Source: an uncultured bacterium
Lineage (GTDB): Bacteria > Bacillota > Clostridia > Lachnospirales > Lachnospiraceae
DNA length: 57,266 bases
Reading direction: 5' to 3'
NCBI GenBank assembly: GCA_947063875.1
Contig: CAMSTY010000017.1
Location: 1 to 57,266 of the forward strand
A model generated the notes under the pieces. That model had not been told where the DNA came from. It saw nothing but the letters and a program-made list of their open reading frames with translations, and searched no databases. Shown here one piece after another: positions 25,018 to 36,330 of the stretch. Each line of letters opens with the position of its first letter. Position 1 is the first letter of the stretch. A program made the position numbers and the translations under genes.

Positions 25018-26448
25018 ATGAATCAGAGTATGTATGACCCGTCATCCAAGAGGGCGGAGGAGTTTATCAACCATCAGGAAATTGAGGAAACCCTTGCCTA
25101 TGCATGGGAAAACCGGAAAAACCGAAAGCTGATTGAGGAAATTTTGGAGAAGGCCAGAAAGCGGAAGGGTTTAAGCCACAGGGAGGCCTCTGTGCTGCTG
25201 GATTGTGAATTGGAGGACTGTAACCGGCAGATTGAGGAACTGGCGCAGCAGCTGAAAAAAGACTTTTATGGGAACCGGATCGTGATGTTTGCTCCCCTGT
25301 ATTTGTCCAATTATTGTATCAACGGATGCGTATACTGCCCCTATCACAAGAAGAATCAGCACATTGCGAGAAAGAAACTGACCCAGGAGGAAATCCGCAG
25401 AGAGGTGATTGCCCTGCAGGATATGGGGCATAAGCGTCTCGCCCTGGAGGCAGGGGAGGACCCGGTGAACAACCCGATCGAGTATATTTTGGAGTGTATC
25501 GACACAATCTACGGAATCCACCACAAAAACGGTGCGATCCGCCGGGTGAATGTGAATATCGCCGCCACCACGGTGGAGAATTATCGAAAGCTGAAGGAAG
25601 CGGGAATCGGCACTTACATCCTGTTTCAGGAAACTTATCATAAGGAAAGCTATGAGAAGCTTCATCCCACGGGGCCTAAGCATGATTATGTGTATCATAC
25701 GGAAGCCATGGACCGCGCCATGGAAGGGGGCATTGATGACGTGGGCCTGGGGGTTTTGTTCGGCCTGGAACTGTACCGGTATGAGTTTGCGGGTCTTCTG
25801 ATGCATGCAGAACATCTGGAAGCGGCCTTTGGCGTAGGCCCTCACACCATCAGCGTACCCCGGATTAAGAGGGCGGATGATATTGATCCGAATGTATTTG
25901 ACAATGGGATTGATGATGATATCTTTGCGAAGCTGGTAGCCTGTATCCGGATTGCGGTGCCCTACACGGGAATGATTATTTCCACCAGGGAGAGCAAGGC
26001 CTGCAGGGAGAGGGTCCTGAAACTGGGGATCTCTCAGATCAGCGGCGGTTCCCGTACCAGCGTAGGCGGTTATGCGGAGCCGGAGCCGGAGGAGGACTGC
26101 TCGGAGCAGTTTGACGTCAGTGATAAGCGAACCTTAGACGAGGTGGTGAACTGGCTGATGAGCATGGGATATATTCCCAGCTTTTGCACCGCGTGCTATC
26201 GGGAAGGCAGGACCGGAGACCGGTTTATGTCCCTGTGCAAGAGCGGGCAGATCGTCAATTGCTGCCATCCCAATGCGCTGATGACTTTGAAGGAGTATCT
26301 GATGGATTATGGCTCGGAGAGCACCAGAAAGCTGGGAGAAGCGCTGATTGAGAAGGAGTTGGTGCATATTACCAATGAGAAGGTGCTGAAGCTGGCGAAG
26401 GAGCATCTGCAGAAGATCGAGGAGGGAAAACGGGACTTTCGCTTCTGA
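25018..26448 (+). CDS. hydG: [FeFe]-hydrogenase maturase HydG (radical SAM tyrosine lyase)
   Basis: The 476-residue protein has the radical-SAM cluster motif C100-x3-C104-x2-C107 (CINGCVYC) and the C-terminal auxiliary cluster motif CX2CX22C at C390, C393 and C416 (CTACYREG to NCCHP). HydG splits tyrosine to give the CO and CN- ligands of the hydrogenase H-cluster. Length and motifs are those of the HydG family. HydE, HydF and hydrogenase genes are not in this window, so they must lie elsewhere. It starts with ATG just after GAGAATGGT and lies downstream of a leader with a terminator-like hairpin. Confidence 0.92.
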   Translation: MNQSMYDPSSKRAEEFINHQEIEETLAYAWENRKNRKLIEEILEKARKRKGLSHREASVLLDCELEDCNRQIEELAQQLKKDFYGNRIVMFAPLYLSNYCINGCVYCPYHKKNQHIARKKLTQEEIRREVIALQDMGHKRLALEAGEDPVNNPIEYILECIDTIYGIHHKNGAIRRVNVNIAATTVENYRKLKEAGIGTYILFQETYHKESYEKLHPTGPKHDYVYHTEAMDRAMEGGIDDVGLGVLFGLELYRYEFAGLLMHAEHLEAAFGVGPHTISVPRIKRADDIDPNVFDNGIDDDIFAKLVACIRIAVPYTGMIISTRESKACRERVLKLGISQISGGSRTSVGGYAEPEPEEDCSEQFDVSDKRTLDEVVNWLMSMGYIPSFCTACYREGRTGDRFMSLCKSGQIVNCCHPNALMTLKEYLMDYGSESTRKLGEALIEKELVHITNEKVLKLAKEHLQKIEEGKRDFRF

Positions 26449-26592
26449 TATTTAAAGGGGCAGACTCTTTGCGTTCCTCATTTTCGCCCTCTGTCATAAA
26501 GCATACCAGGACAGTGCCCTGGGGGTTGGCTGCGGTTTTTACGCCTTGTATTTGATTCGCATAGTTGGTATGGCAGGAGTATGATTGGGGGT

Positions 26593-26754
26593 ATGGATAT
26601 GACTTTGCAGCAATTAAAATATATGATAGCGGTGGCGGAAAAAGGTTCTATCACAGAGGCGGCAAAAGAATTGCTGATTTCACAGCCAAGCCTTACCGGG
26701 GCGGTCAAAGAGGTGGAGAATGAAAGTAGTTACTTTAAGGTATATACGACATAA
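26593..26754 (+). pseudogene. truncated LysR regulator N-terminus
   Basis: The 53-codon frame reads MDMTLQQLKYMIAVAEKGSI and TEAAKELLISQPSLTGAVKE, which is the start of a LysR helix-turn-helix. It then ends at TAA (26752-26754) after a few unrelated residues. The whole effector domain (about 240 residues) is missing. It stops right at the terminator before the aldo/keto reductase gene, suggesting the rest was lost by deletion. Confidence 0.75.
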
Positions 26755-26756
26755 CC

Positions 26757-26790
26757 AATCGGGACTTCTAAAGAGGTCCCGATTTTTTTA
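26757..26790 (+). terminator. intrinsic terminator
   Basis: AATCGGGAC pairs with GTCCCGATT and is followed by seven T residues. It separates the LysR remnant from the aldo/keto reductase gene. Confidence 0.85.
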
Positions 26791-26865
26791 TACTATTTTT
26801 AAAGAACAGAATAAATAAGGGCAGCAAGTCAGAACGAAACACCAGGAAAGGGAGAAGCAGATATC

Positions 26866-27864
26866 ATGGAAAAACGTACATTGGGAAAGGGATTGGAAGT
26901 ATCGGCAGTGGGTCTTGGCTGTATGGGATTCAGCCATGCCTACGGAGCGCCTACAGAATATCAGGAAGCGGTTCGGATGATCCGCAGGGCCTCTGAAATG
27001 GGATATACATTGTTCGACAGCGCGGAGGTGTATGGAACCCAGGAAAATCCCCATGATAATGAAATTTTGGTAGGGGAGGCATTGAGGCCATATCGGAACC
27101 AGGTACAGATTGTTTCCAAGTTCGGAATCCGCTTTGACATGACCAGTCCGGAAGTCAATCATCCTTTAATTCCCGATTCCCGGCCGGAAGTGATCCGGAC
27201 TTCGGTGGAGGGTTCTCTCAAACGGCTTCAGACCGATCACATTGATCTCTATTTTCAGCATCGGATCGATCCGGCCGTGGAACCGGAGGCGGTAGCCGGA
27301 GTGATGGCAGATTTGATCAGGGAGGGAAAGATTTTGCACTGGGGGATTTCGGAGGCCAATGAAGAATATCTTCGGCGGGCCCATGAGGTTTGCCCGGTGA
27401 CAGCGGTGGAGAACCGATATTCCATGATGGCCAGGCGGTATGAGGCATTGTTCCCGGTGATGGAGGAGCTGGATATCGGGTTTGTGGCCTTTTCCCCGCT
27501 GGCAAACGGATTTCTGTCCGGAAAGTATGGAAAGAGCGCACAGTTTGATAAAAAGTACGATTACCGCAGCAGCATGCCCCAGTTCCGGCCAGAGGCAGTG
27601 GAGCAAAATCAGCAGCTTCTGGCACTGGTGGGCGGTCTGGCAAAGGAGAAACAGGCCACGCCGGCCCAGATTTCCCTGGCGTGGATGCTCTGTAAAAAAC
27701 CTTGGATCGTGCCAATCCCCGGCACCAGAAAAGAGGAACGGCTGCAGGAGAACGGGGGAGCGGCAGAGGTGAAGCTGACACAGGAAGAGATTGCCGAATT
27801 GGATCAAGCGCTGGATCTGATCCCGATGTCAGAGGTGTTTGGAGGTTTCCGGATTGTAAAATAA
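26866..27864 (+). CDS. aldo/keto reductase
   Basis: The 332-residue cytosolic protein is a typical AKR13-like (YakC/PLR-type) aldo/keto reductase. Visible motifs are GLGCMGFSHAYG, catalytic Asp/Tyr in LFDSAEVYG, Lys in IVSKFGI, His in LYFQHRID, and the NADPH-binding tail IPGTRKEERLQENGGA. It reduces aldehydes or ketones with NADPH. It follows a strong terminator and heads an apparent operon with the flavoprotein, alcohol dehydrogenase and lipoprotein flavodoxin that follow. Its decayed relative lies at 6764. Confidence 0.92.
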   Translation: MEKRTLGKGLEVSAVGLGCMGFSHAYGAPTEYQEAVRMIRRASEMGYTLFDSAEVYGTQENPHDNEILVGEALRPYRNQVQIVSKFGIRFDMTSPEVNHPLIPDSRPEVIRTSVEGSLKRLQTDHIDLYFQHRIDPAVEPEAVAGVMADLIREGKILHWGISEANEEYLRRAHEVCPVTAVENRYSMMARRYEALFPVMEELDIGFVAFSPLANGFLSGKYGKSAQFDKKYDYRSSMPQFRPEAVEQNQQLLALVGGLAKEKQATPAQISLAWMLCKKPWIVPIPGTRKEERLQENGGAAEVKLTQEEIAELDQALDLIPMSEVFGGFRIVK

Positions 27865-27887
27865 TTAAAATAGAGGAGGAAAAACCT

Positions 27888-28523
27888 ATGAAAGTTTTAC
27901 TGGTAAACGGAAGTCCGCACAAGGAGGGGTGCACGTATACGGCTCTCTGTGAGGCAGGGGAGGCATTGAATCAGAATGGGATTGATACCGATTGGTTCTG
28001 GATTGGAAATAAGCCAATCGGGGGCTGCATCGGCTGCCGGAAGTGTGCGGAGAAAAAACAATGTATCTTTTCGGATGTAGTGAACGAGTTTTTAGATCTG
28101 GCAGGGGATTATGATGGGTTTTTATTTGGCACACCGGTTCACTGGGGAGCCGCGGCAGGAGGGATTACCTCGTTTCTTGACCGGGCGTTTTATGCGGATT
28201 TGCAGTCCGGCGGGGATCGGTTCCGTCTGAAGCCGGCAGCGGCTGTCATCTCTGCCAGGCGGGCCGGGACTACGGCGACCTGGGATCAGATTAATAAATA
28301 TTTTGCGCTGCTGCAGATGCCCATTATGACATCCCGGTACTGGAACATTGTCCATGGAGCCAGGCCGGAGGAGGTCAAAAAGGACCGGGAGGGGATGCAG
28401 ACCATGCGGATTCTGGGAAAGAATATGGCATATTTCCTGAAATGTAAGGAGGCAGCCGTAAAAATGGGAATTCCCATGCCGGAACCGGAAAAGGCGGAGT
28501 TTACGAATTTTATCAGGGATTAG
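27888..28523 (+). CDS. flavodoxin-fold NAD(P)H-dependent oxidoreductase (iron-sulfur flavoprotein-like)
   Basis: The 211-residue protein has the NADPH-dependent FMN reductase fold: VLLVNGSPHKEGCTYTAL is the FMN phosphate loop, and GTPVHWGAAAGGITSFLDRA the second FMN loop. The cysteine cluster GCIGCRKCAEKKQC resembles the compact cysteine motif of iron-sulfur flavoproteins. There is no signal peptide, so it acts in the cytosol. The start follows GAGGAGG. It is 23 bases after the aldo/keto reductase gene. The C-terminal half matches the remnant at 7029. Confidence 0.88.
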   Translation: MKVLLVNGSPHKEGCTYTALCEAGEALNQNGIDTDWFWIGNKPIGGCIGCRKCAEKKQCIFSDVVNEFLDLAGDYDGFLFGTPVHWGAAAGGITSFLDRAFYADLQSGGDRFRLKPAAAVISARRAGTTATWDQINKYFALLQMPIMTSRYWNIVHGARPEEVKKDREGMQTMRILGKNMAYFLKCKEAAVKMGIPMPEPEKAEFTNFIRD

Positions 28524-28593
28524 AGCGTGAATATGGGAACAGACAAAAGAGAGGGAGCCGAAAATAATTGACCATAGCAGGAAGGAGATTATC

Positions 28594-29754
28594 ATGAAAG
28601 ATTTTGTTTATTCATATCCGACAAAGGTGTATTTTGGACAGGGAGCGGCAAAGAAGGCGATGACGGCGGAACTTGGCAAGGTGGGAAAAACCGTGATGTT
28701 TGCCTATGGAGGAGGTTCTGTGAAGCGGAGTGGGGTATTCGACGAACTTTGCGGGATGCTGCGGGAAGCGGGAAAAGAGGTGGTGGAGTTTTCCGGAATT
28801 ATGCCAAACCCTACTTATAAAAAAGTACAGGAGGGTGCTGCGCTGGCAAAGGATAAGGGGGTGGATTTCATCCTGGCTGTAGGCGGAGGCTCTGTGATTG
28901 ACTGCTGCAAAATCATTGCGGCACAGGCGGTTACTGAGGAAGATATCTGGAATATGGAATTTGCAGAGCGCCGGTATCCGAATCGGTTTTTGCCCATGGG
29001 CGCCGTGATTACGGCATCCGGCACGGGGGCGGAAATGAATAACGGGGCGGTCATTACCAATGAGGAGACCAGGCAGAAGGCCGGGGTGCTGGGAGCGTAT
29101 GCGGATTTTGCCGTGCTGGACCCGGCGTATACCATGTCGCTGCCCCAAAAGCAGGTGATTTCCGGCGCGTTTGATACTTTAAGTCATTGTATGGAGACTT
29201 ATTTTGGCAGTCCGCGTCAGCTAAACCTTTCGGATGAGATCGGGGAGGCTGTTATGAGAAATGTGATCCGGAATATCCGCGTTTTGTTAAAGGACAGCGG
29301 GGACAGGGAGGCGAGAAGCGAACTGATGTGGGCGTCTGCCATGGGAGAGAACGGAATCCTGAAAATAGGAAAGGTTACGGATTTCCAGGCCCATCAGATT
29401 GAGCACCAGCTGGGAGCCTACACGGATTGTAACCATGGCCAGGGGCTTGCCGTGATTCATCCGGTTCTCTATCGCCATATGTACCGGGACGGTGTGGAGC
29501 AGTTTGCCCGTTTTGCCAGGAATGTCTGGGAGATTTCCAAAGAGGGGAAATCACAGGAGGAACTGGCGGCAGCAGGGGTCCAGGCTCTGGCCGATTTTGT
29601 GAAAGAGATTGGAATGCCCACTACCTTTTCGGAGATGGGAATTACCGACAAGAGTGTGCTGAAGGCAGTGGCGGACAGCTGTAATCTGACAGCCGGGTGC
29701 TGCAGGAAATTCTCCAGGGAAGAAATTCTGGAGATTCTGGAGGAGTGCTGGTAA
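28594..29754 (+). CDS. iron-containing alcohol dehydrogenase (YqhD/butanol-dehydrogenase type)
   Basis: The 386-residue cytosolic protein shows group III alcohol dehydrogenase motifs: GGGSVIDCCK for cofactor binding, and metal ligands in FDTLSHCMETYF and HQIEHQLGAYTDCNHGQGLA. Such enzymes interconvert aldehydes and alcohols with NAD(P)H. The start follows AAGGAG. It is closely similar to the second copy at 44324; each is followed by a flavodoxin-like lipoprotein gene, so the gene pair seems duplicated. Confidence 0.92.
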   Translation: MKDFVYSYPTKVYFGQGAAKKAMTAELGKVGKTVMFAYGGGSVKRSGVFDELCGMLREAGKEVVEFSGIMPNPTYKKVQEGAALAKDKGVDFILAVGGGSVIDCCKIIAAQAVTEEDIWNMEFAERRYPNRFLPMGAVITASGTGAEMNNGAVITNEETRQKAGVLGAYADFAVLDPAYTMSLPQKQVISGAFDTLSHCMETYFGSPRQLNLSDEIGEAVMRNVIRNIRVLLKDSGDREARSELMWASAMGENGILKIGKVTDFQAHQIEHQLGAYTDCNHGQGLAVIHPVLYRHMYRDGVEQFARFARNVWEISKEGKSQEELAAAGVQALADFVKEIGMPTTFSEMGITDKSVLKAVADSCNLTAGCCRKFSREEILEILEECW

Positions 29755-29785
29755 ATAAATGGAACGATTGAGGAGTTTGAAAACG

Positions 29786-30514
29786 ATGAGAAAAATAAAG
29801 AGTATGATGATGGGGATAGCGCTGCTTGCCGTGACGCTGACTGCATGTGGAGGGAAAGAGCAGGCTTCTGCTCCCAGCCAGAATCCGGAGACATCGGCTG
29901 CAGTGGAAAGCCAGAGCCAGGCCGTAGCGGCCAGTGAGGAGACAGAAAACACGGCTGCCGCACAGAGCGAATCCGGGCCGGTGCCGGATAAGGAGGAACC
30001 GAAAATGGCCGGGAATCCGGAAGCTTCTGCCGGAAAGGTGCTGGTGGTTTATTACTCTGCCTCCGGGCATACGGGGGATGTGGCTGAGGTGATTGCAGAA
30101 TATACAGGTGGGGATCTCTTTGAACTGGTGCCGGTGGAGGAATATACCAGCGAGGATTTGAATTGGAGACAGGAGGACAGCAGGGTCAACCGGGAGCATG
30201 AGGATGAGAGCCTGCAGGATATCCAGCTGGTTTCTGCCACTGTGGAGAATTTTGATTCTTATGATACGGTGTTTATCGGCTACCCCATCTGGTGGCAGAA
30301 CGCTTCCTGGGTGGTGAACAGCTTTGTGAAAGAGAATGATTTTACCGGGAAGACGGTAATCCCGTTCTGTACCTCCACCTCTTCCGGTTTCGGGGACAGT
30401 GGAAAAAATCTGGAGAAGATGGCGGGAACTGGAGAATGGAAGGATGGGGAGCGATTCGGTGAGAGACCGGAGAAAAGTGAAGTGACGGAATGGCTGGACA
30501 GCCTGGGACTTTGA
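29786..30514 (+). CDS. flavodoxin-domain lipoprotein
   Basis: The 242-residue product has a lipoprotein signal (TLTAC, Cys21), an acidic and Ser/Ala/Gln-rich linker to about residue 78 and a flavodoxin domain to the end. The FMN phosphate loop is intact (VVYYSASGHTGDVAEVIAE), and the GYPIWWQNAS loop supplies aromatic stacking. It should sit outside the membrane, unlike classical cytosolic flavodoxins. The ATG at 29786 is preferred because GAGGAG precedes it; an upstream in-frame ATG at 29759 has none. Its last codons lie inside the first unit of a 36-bp tandem repeat. Confidence 0.88.
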   Translation: MRKIKSMMMGIALLAVTLTACGGKEQASAPSQNPETSAAVESQSQAVAASEETENTAAAQSESGPVPDKEEPKMAGNPEASAGKVLVVYYSASGHTGDVAEVIAEYTGGDLFELVPVEEYTSEDLNWRQEDSRVNREHEDESLQDIQLVSATVENFDSYDTVFIGYPIWWQNASWVVNSFVKENDFTGKTVIPFCTSTSSGFGDSGKNLEKMAGTGEWKDGERFGERPEKSEVTEWLDSLGL

Positions 30515-30604
30515 CAGGAAGGAATGCCAGAGGACAGCCTGGGACTTTGGCAGGAAGGAAAGTCACAGGGCAGCCTGGCGCTTTGGCAGGAGAGAAAGTC
30601 ACAG
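30497..30604. repeat. three 36-bp tandem repeats
   Basis: Units at 30497-30532, 30533-30568 and 30569-30604 share GACAGCCTGGGACTTTG and AGTCACAG-type ends with a few differences. The first unit includes the C-terminal codons and stop of the lipoprotein flavodoxin, so the array looks like duplicated gene-end DNA. Confidence 0.8.
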
Positions 30605-30709
30605 GACGGGCATGAGGGAAAGGGAGAAAGGGGGAAAGAAAAACTTTCCCTTATGCCATTTCGTACCCGATCAAGGGAGGTATGGAGTTCTGGAAAGGGA
30701 TAGCGAAAA

Positions 30710-31804
30710 ATGAGAGGAATGAAAGCAGGAATGCTCGCTGTGCTGGCTGGTTTGACTCTGGCAGCTTCTGCATGCGGGAATCATACCGCCAGTGCAGCCG
30801 ATAGGATGGGTGGCGCGGGCGGAGTAAATGAGGCTGCCGGCGCGGATAGCATGACAGGTGGAGCGAATGAGGCTGCCGCCGCAGAAATGGAGAAAGAGAC
30901 AGTGGAAAACAAAGAGAACGGGCATGCCTATGGAAGGTCTTCCACAGTAAAAGACGTTTTTGAGGACCCGTATTTTGAAGGCTTTGGAAGACTCCTGTTC
31001 CCGGTGGACCGGTCTTTGCCGGAGGAGATGACCTTAGAGCAGGTCAGCAGCAGCCAGGTATACGTCTGGTACAATTACATCGATGCAGATAAAACCGTGG
31101 AGATCCTGGAAAATCTGCATAACCGGGCAGCGGCTGGAGAGACGGTTTTCTATAATATTTATACGGATGAGGAAAGGGCACAGGATTCGTCAAAGGAAGA
31201 CACCGGATTGTTCTTTTTCAGGGGGAATCCCGGAGAAAAATTTGCAGTGGTGAATGCCGGCGGCGGTTTCATGTATGTGGGCGCCATGCACGACAGCTTT
31301 CCTCATGCCCTGGAGCTTTCACGAATGGGGTATAACAGTTTTGCTCTGATTTACCGCCCGGATGGGCCTTATCAGGATTTGGCCCGGGCAATCCGATTTA
31401 TTCATGACCATGCCGGGGAACTGGAGGTAAATCCGGAGGGATATTCTCTGTGGGGCGGTTCTGCCGGGGCACGGATGGCGGCCACCCTGGGAAATAAGGA
31501 GGTTCTGGACTATTTTGGGATGACGGATATTCCCCAGGCTTCTGCAGTGATCATGCAGTACACGGGATATAATACGGCATCCCCCAAGGATGCGCCTGCT
31601 TATGCATGTGTGGGAACCCGTGACGGAATTGCCAGTTGGCGGACCATGAAGGACAGGCTGGAGCGGCTGGAGAAGCTGGGGGTTCCCACGGAATTTCACT
31701 CCTACCAGGGACTTCCCCATGGATTCGGACTGGGGACAGGAACCGTGGCGGAAGGCTGGATTCAGGATGCGGCGGCATTCTGGGAGAAGCAGTGTGAGCA
31801 ATAG
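30710..31804 (+). CDS. secreted alpha/beta-hydrolase lipoprotein (esterase-like)
   Basis: The 364-residue product has a lipobox (AASAC, Cys22) and a Gly/Ala-rich linker with a small repeated segment (GGVNEAAGADSM, GGANEAAAAEM). The hydrolase domain follows: NAGGGFMYVG oxyanion segment, nucleophile Ser in LWGGSAGARMA, acid in CVGTRDGIAS and His in GLPHGFGLG. It resembles acetyl-xylan or BD-FAE type esterases. Acting outside the cell on ester-linked substrates is likely; the substrate is unknown. It follows the tandem repeats and a short gap. Confidence 0.85.
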   Translation: MRGMKAGMLAVLAGLTLAASACGNHTASAADRMGGAGGVNEAAGADSMTGGANEAAAAEMEKETVENKENGHAYGRSSTVKDVFEDPYFEGFGRLLFPVDRSLPEEMTLEQVSSSQVYVWYNYIDADKTVEILENLHNRAAAGETVFYNIYTDEERAQDSSKEDTGLFFFRGNPGEKFAVVNAGGGFMYVGAMHDSFPHALELSRMGYNSFALIYRPDGPYQDLARAIRFIHDHAGELEVNPEGYSLWGGSAGARMAATLGNKEVLDYFGMTDIPQASAVIMQYTGYNTASPKDAPAYACVGTRDGIASWRTMKDRLERLEKLGVPTEFHSYQGLPHGFGLGTGTVAEGWIQDAAAFWEKQCEQ

Positions 31805-31882
31805 AAAAGCAGCAACTCTTCAGCAGGGGACGGATTTCAGAAGTCCAAAAGGATGAGAAAGGAAACTCTCCAGGGGGAAAGT

Positions 31883-32716
31883 ATGACAATTTGCAAGGTG
31901 ATTAACAACAGTCAGGTGATCTGTATCGATGAAAATAAGCGGGAATGTGTGGTGATTGGGGCCGGAATCGGATTTAAGGCAAGGACGGGGCAGAATGTGC
32001 CGGAAGATAAGATTGAAAAGATTTTTCGTCTGGAGAATCCGTCGGTCCGCAGCAAATTCCAGCAGCTGATTGAAAAAATACCGCTAAAGCACATCGAAGT
32101 GGCGGATGAGATCATTTCTTATGTTACCTGCACCTTTGGGGAAAAACTGGATGACAGTATTTATGTATCTCTGACCGATCATATCAATTTTGCCATTGAG
32201 CGGTATCAACAGGGAATTCTCCTGACCAACGGACTTTTGTGGGAGATCCGACGGTTCTATCCGCAGGAATATGAACTGGGGATGTATGCCATTTCTCATA
32301 TTGAGGAAAGGCTGGGCATCCGGTTTTCGGAGGATGAGGCGGGATTTATTGCTTTGCATATCGTGAATGCAAGAATGAACGGCGGGATGGACCAGACGGT
32401 TGTAATGACGCGGCTGATTCATGGGGTACTGAATCTGGTTAAATATTATTTTCAGATGGAATTTCGGGAGGACAGCCTGGATTACGGAAGGTTTCTTACC
32501 CATCTGCGGTTCTTTGCCCAGCGGCTGGTGCAGGGGAAGCTTTATACCACGGAGGACCCGGGATTCTGCGAAATGATAAGGAAGCAGTATGCAGAGGAAT
32601 ATGGGTGTGTGGAGAAAATCCGGGACTATATCCGGATGGAATTTGAGCATGAGATGACTGAGGAAGAGATGATGTATTTGACGGTGCATATACGGAGGCT
32701 GGTAACAGTACGTTAA
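31883..32716 (+). CDS. licT: BglG/LicT-family transcription antiterminator
   Basis: The 277-residue protein has the CAT RNA-binding domain at the N-terminus (MTICKVINNSQVICIDENKR, GAGIGFKARTGQNV) and two PTS-regulated PRD domains with conserved His pairs (TDHINFAIER, HIEERLG, LHIVNA, LTVHIRRL). It binds the RAT RNA site at 32832-32859 and prevents termination at the adjacent hairpin, allowing expression of the beta-glucoside PTS and glycosidase genes. The ATG at 31883 has GGGGGAAAGT upstream; the longer frame from 31853 does not. Confidence 0.92.
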   Translation: MTICKVINNSQVICIDENKRECVVIGAGIGFKARTGQNVPEDKIEKIFRLENPSVRSKFQQLIEKIPLKHIEVADEIISYVTCTFGEKLDDSIYVSLTDHINFAIERYQQGILLTNGLLWEIRRFYPQEYELGMYAISHIEERLGIRFSEDEAGFIALHIVNARMNGGMDQTVVMTRLIHGVLNLVKYYFQMEFREDSLDYGRFLTHLRFFAQRLVQGKLYTTEDPGFCEMIRKQYAEEYGCVEKIRDYIRMEFEHEMTEEEMMYLTVHIRRLVTVR

Positions 32717-32736
32717 GGCAGATGGATGTGCGTATC

Positions 32737-32806
32737 GTCCAAACCTTTTAGTTTGGACTGCCCTCACTTTTTTGAGGTTCCCTTAAGGCTGGATGTCTGG
32801 TATGAT
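32737..32806 (+). promoter_or_regulatory. promoter with upstream palindrome (element A)
   Basis: A perfect dyad, GTCCAAAC-N6-GTTTGGAC, lies at 32737-32758. A -35-like TTCCCT at 32778-32783 and -10 TATGAT at 32801-32806 are 17 bases apart. The dyad centre is about 65 bases upstream of the expected start, a LysR-type arrangement. It aligns without gaps to element B at 39480-39549. Confidence 0.65.
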
Positions 32807-32831
32807 AAAAACATAACATAATTTTATAGAG

Positions 32832-32859
32832 GGAGTGTTACTCTTCGGGAGGCAAGACC
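32832..32859 (+). promoter_or_regulatory. RAT (ribonucleic antiterminator) site for LicT/BglG
   Basis: The 28-base segment reads GGAGTGTTACTCTTCGGGAG and ends GGCAAGACC, close to the RAT consensus for this family. Its end overlaps the first arm of the terminator hairpin at 32854-32906, as the mechanism requires. Confidence 0.88.
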
Positions 32860-32910
32860 CAGACCGGAAAGAATCAGGCGCGCGGATTCTTTCTGGTTTG
32901 GGTCTTTCTT
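32854..32910 (+). terminator. LicT-controlled intrinsic terminator
   Basis: Arms at 32854-32875 and 32885-32906 pair over about 22 bases with few mismatches around a GC-rich loop, and TCTT follows. It is mutually exclusive with the RAT hairpin. Confidence 0.88.
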
Positions 32911-32959
32911 ATATGTTTTCTAAAGAATGGTATTTATAAAATGAAAATGGAGGTATCTT

Positions 32960-36202
<3,243 letters not shown>

Positions 36203-36330
36203 GAATGTGGGGATAGAAAGTGACAGAAAACAAGAAAGACGGAATTTCTGCGGCAGATGCCACAGGCCTGCGGGAACCGGACATCGGGTTTGCTGTCGTG
36301 GAAATAAAACAAAAACGAGGAGGGTATGGA

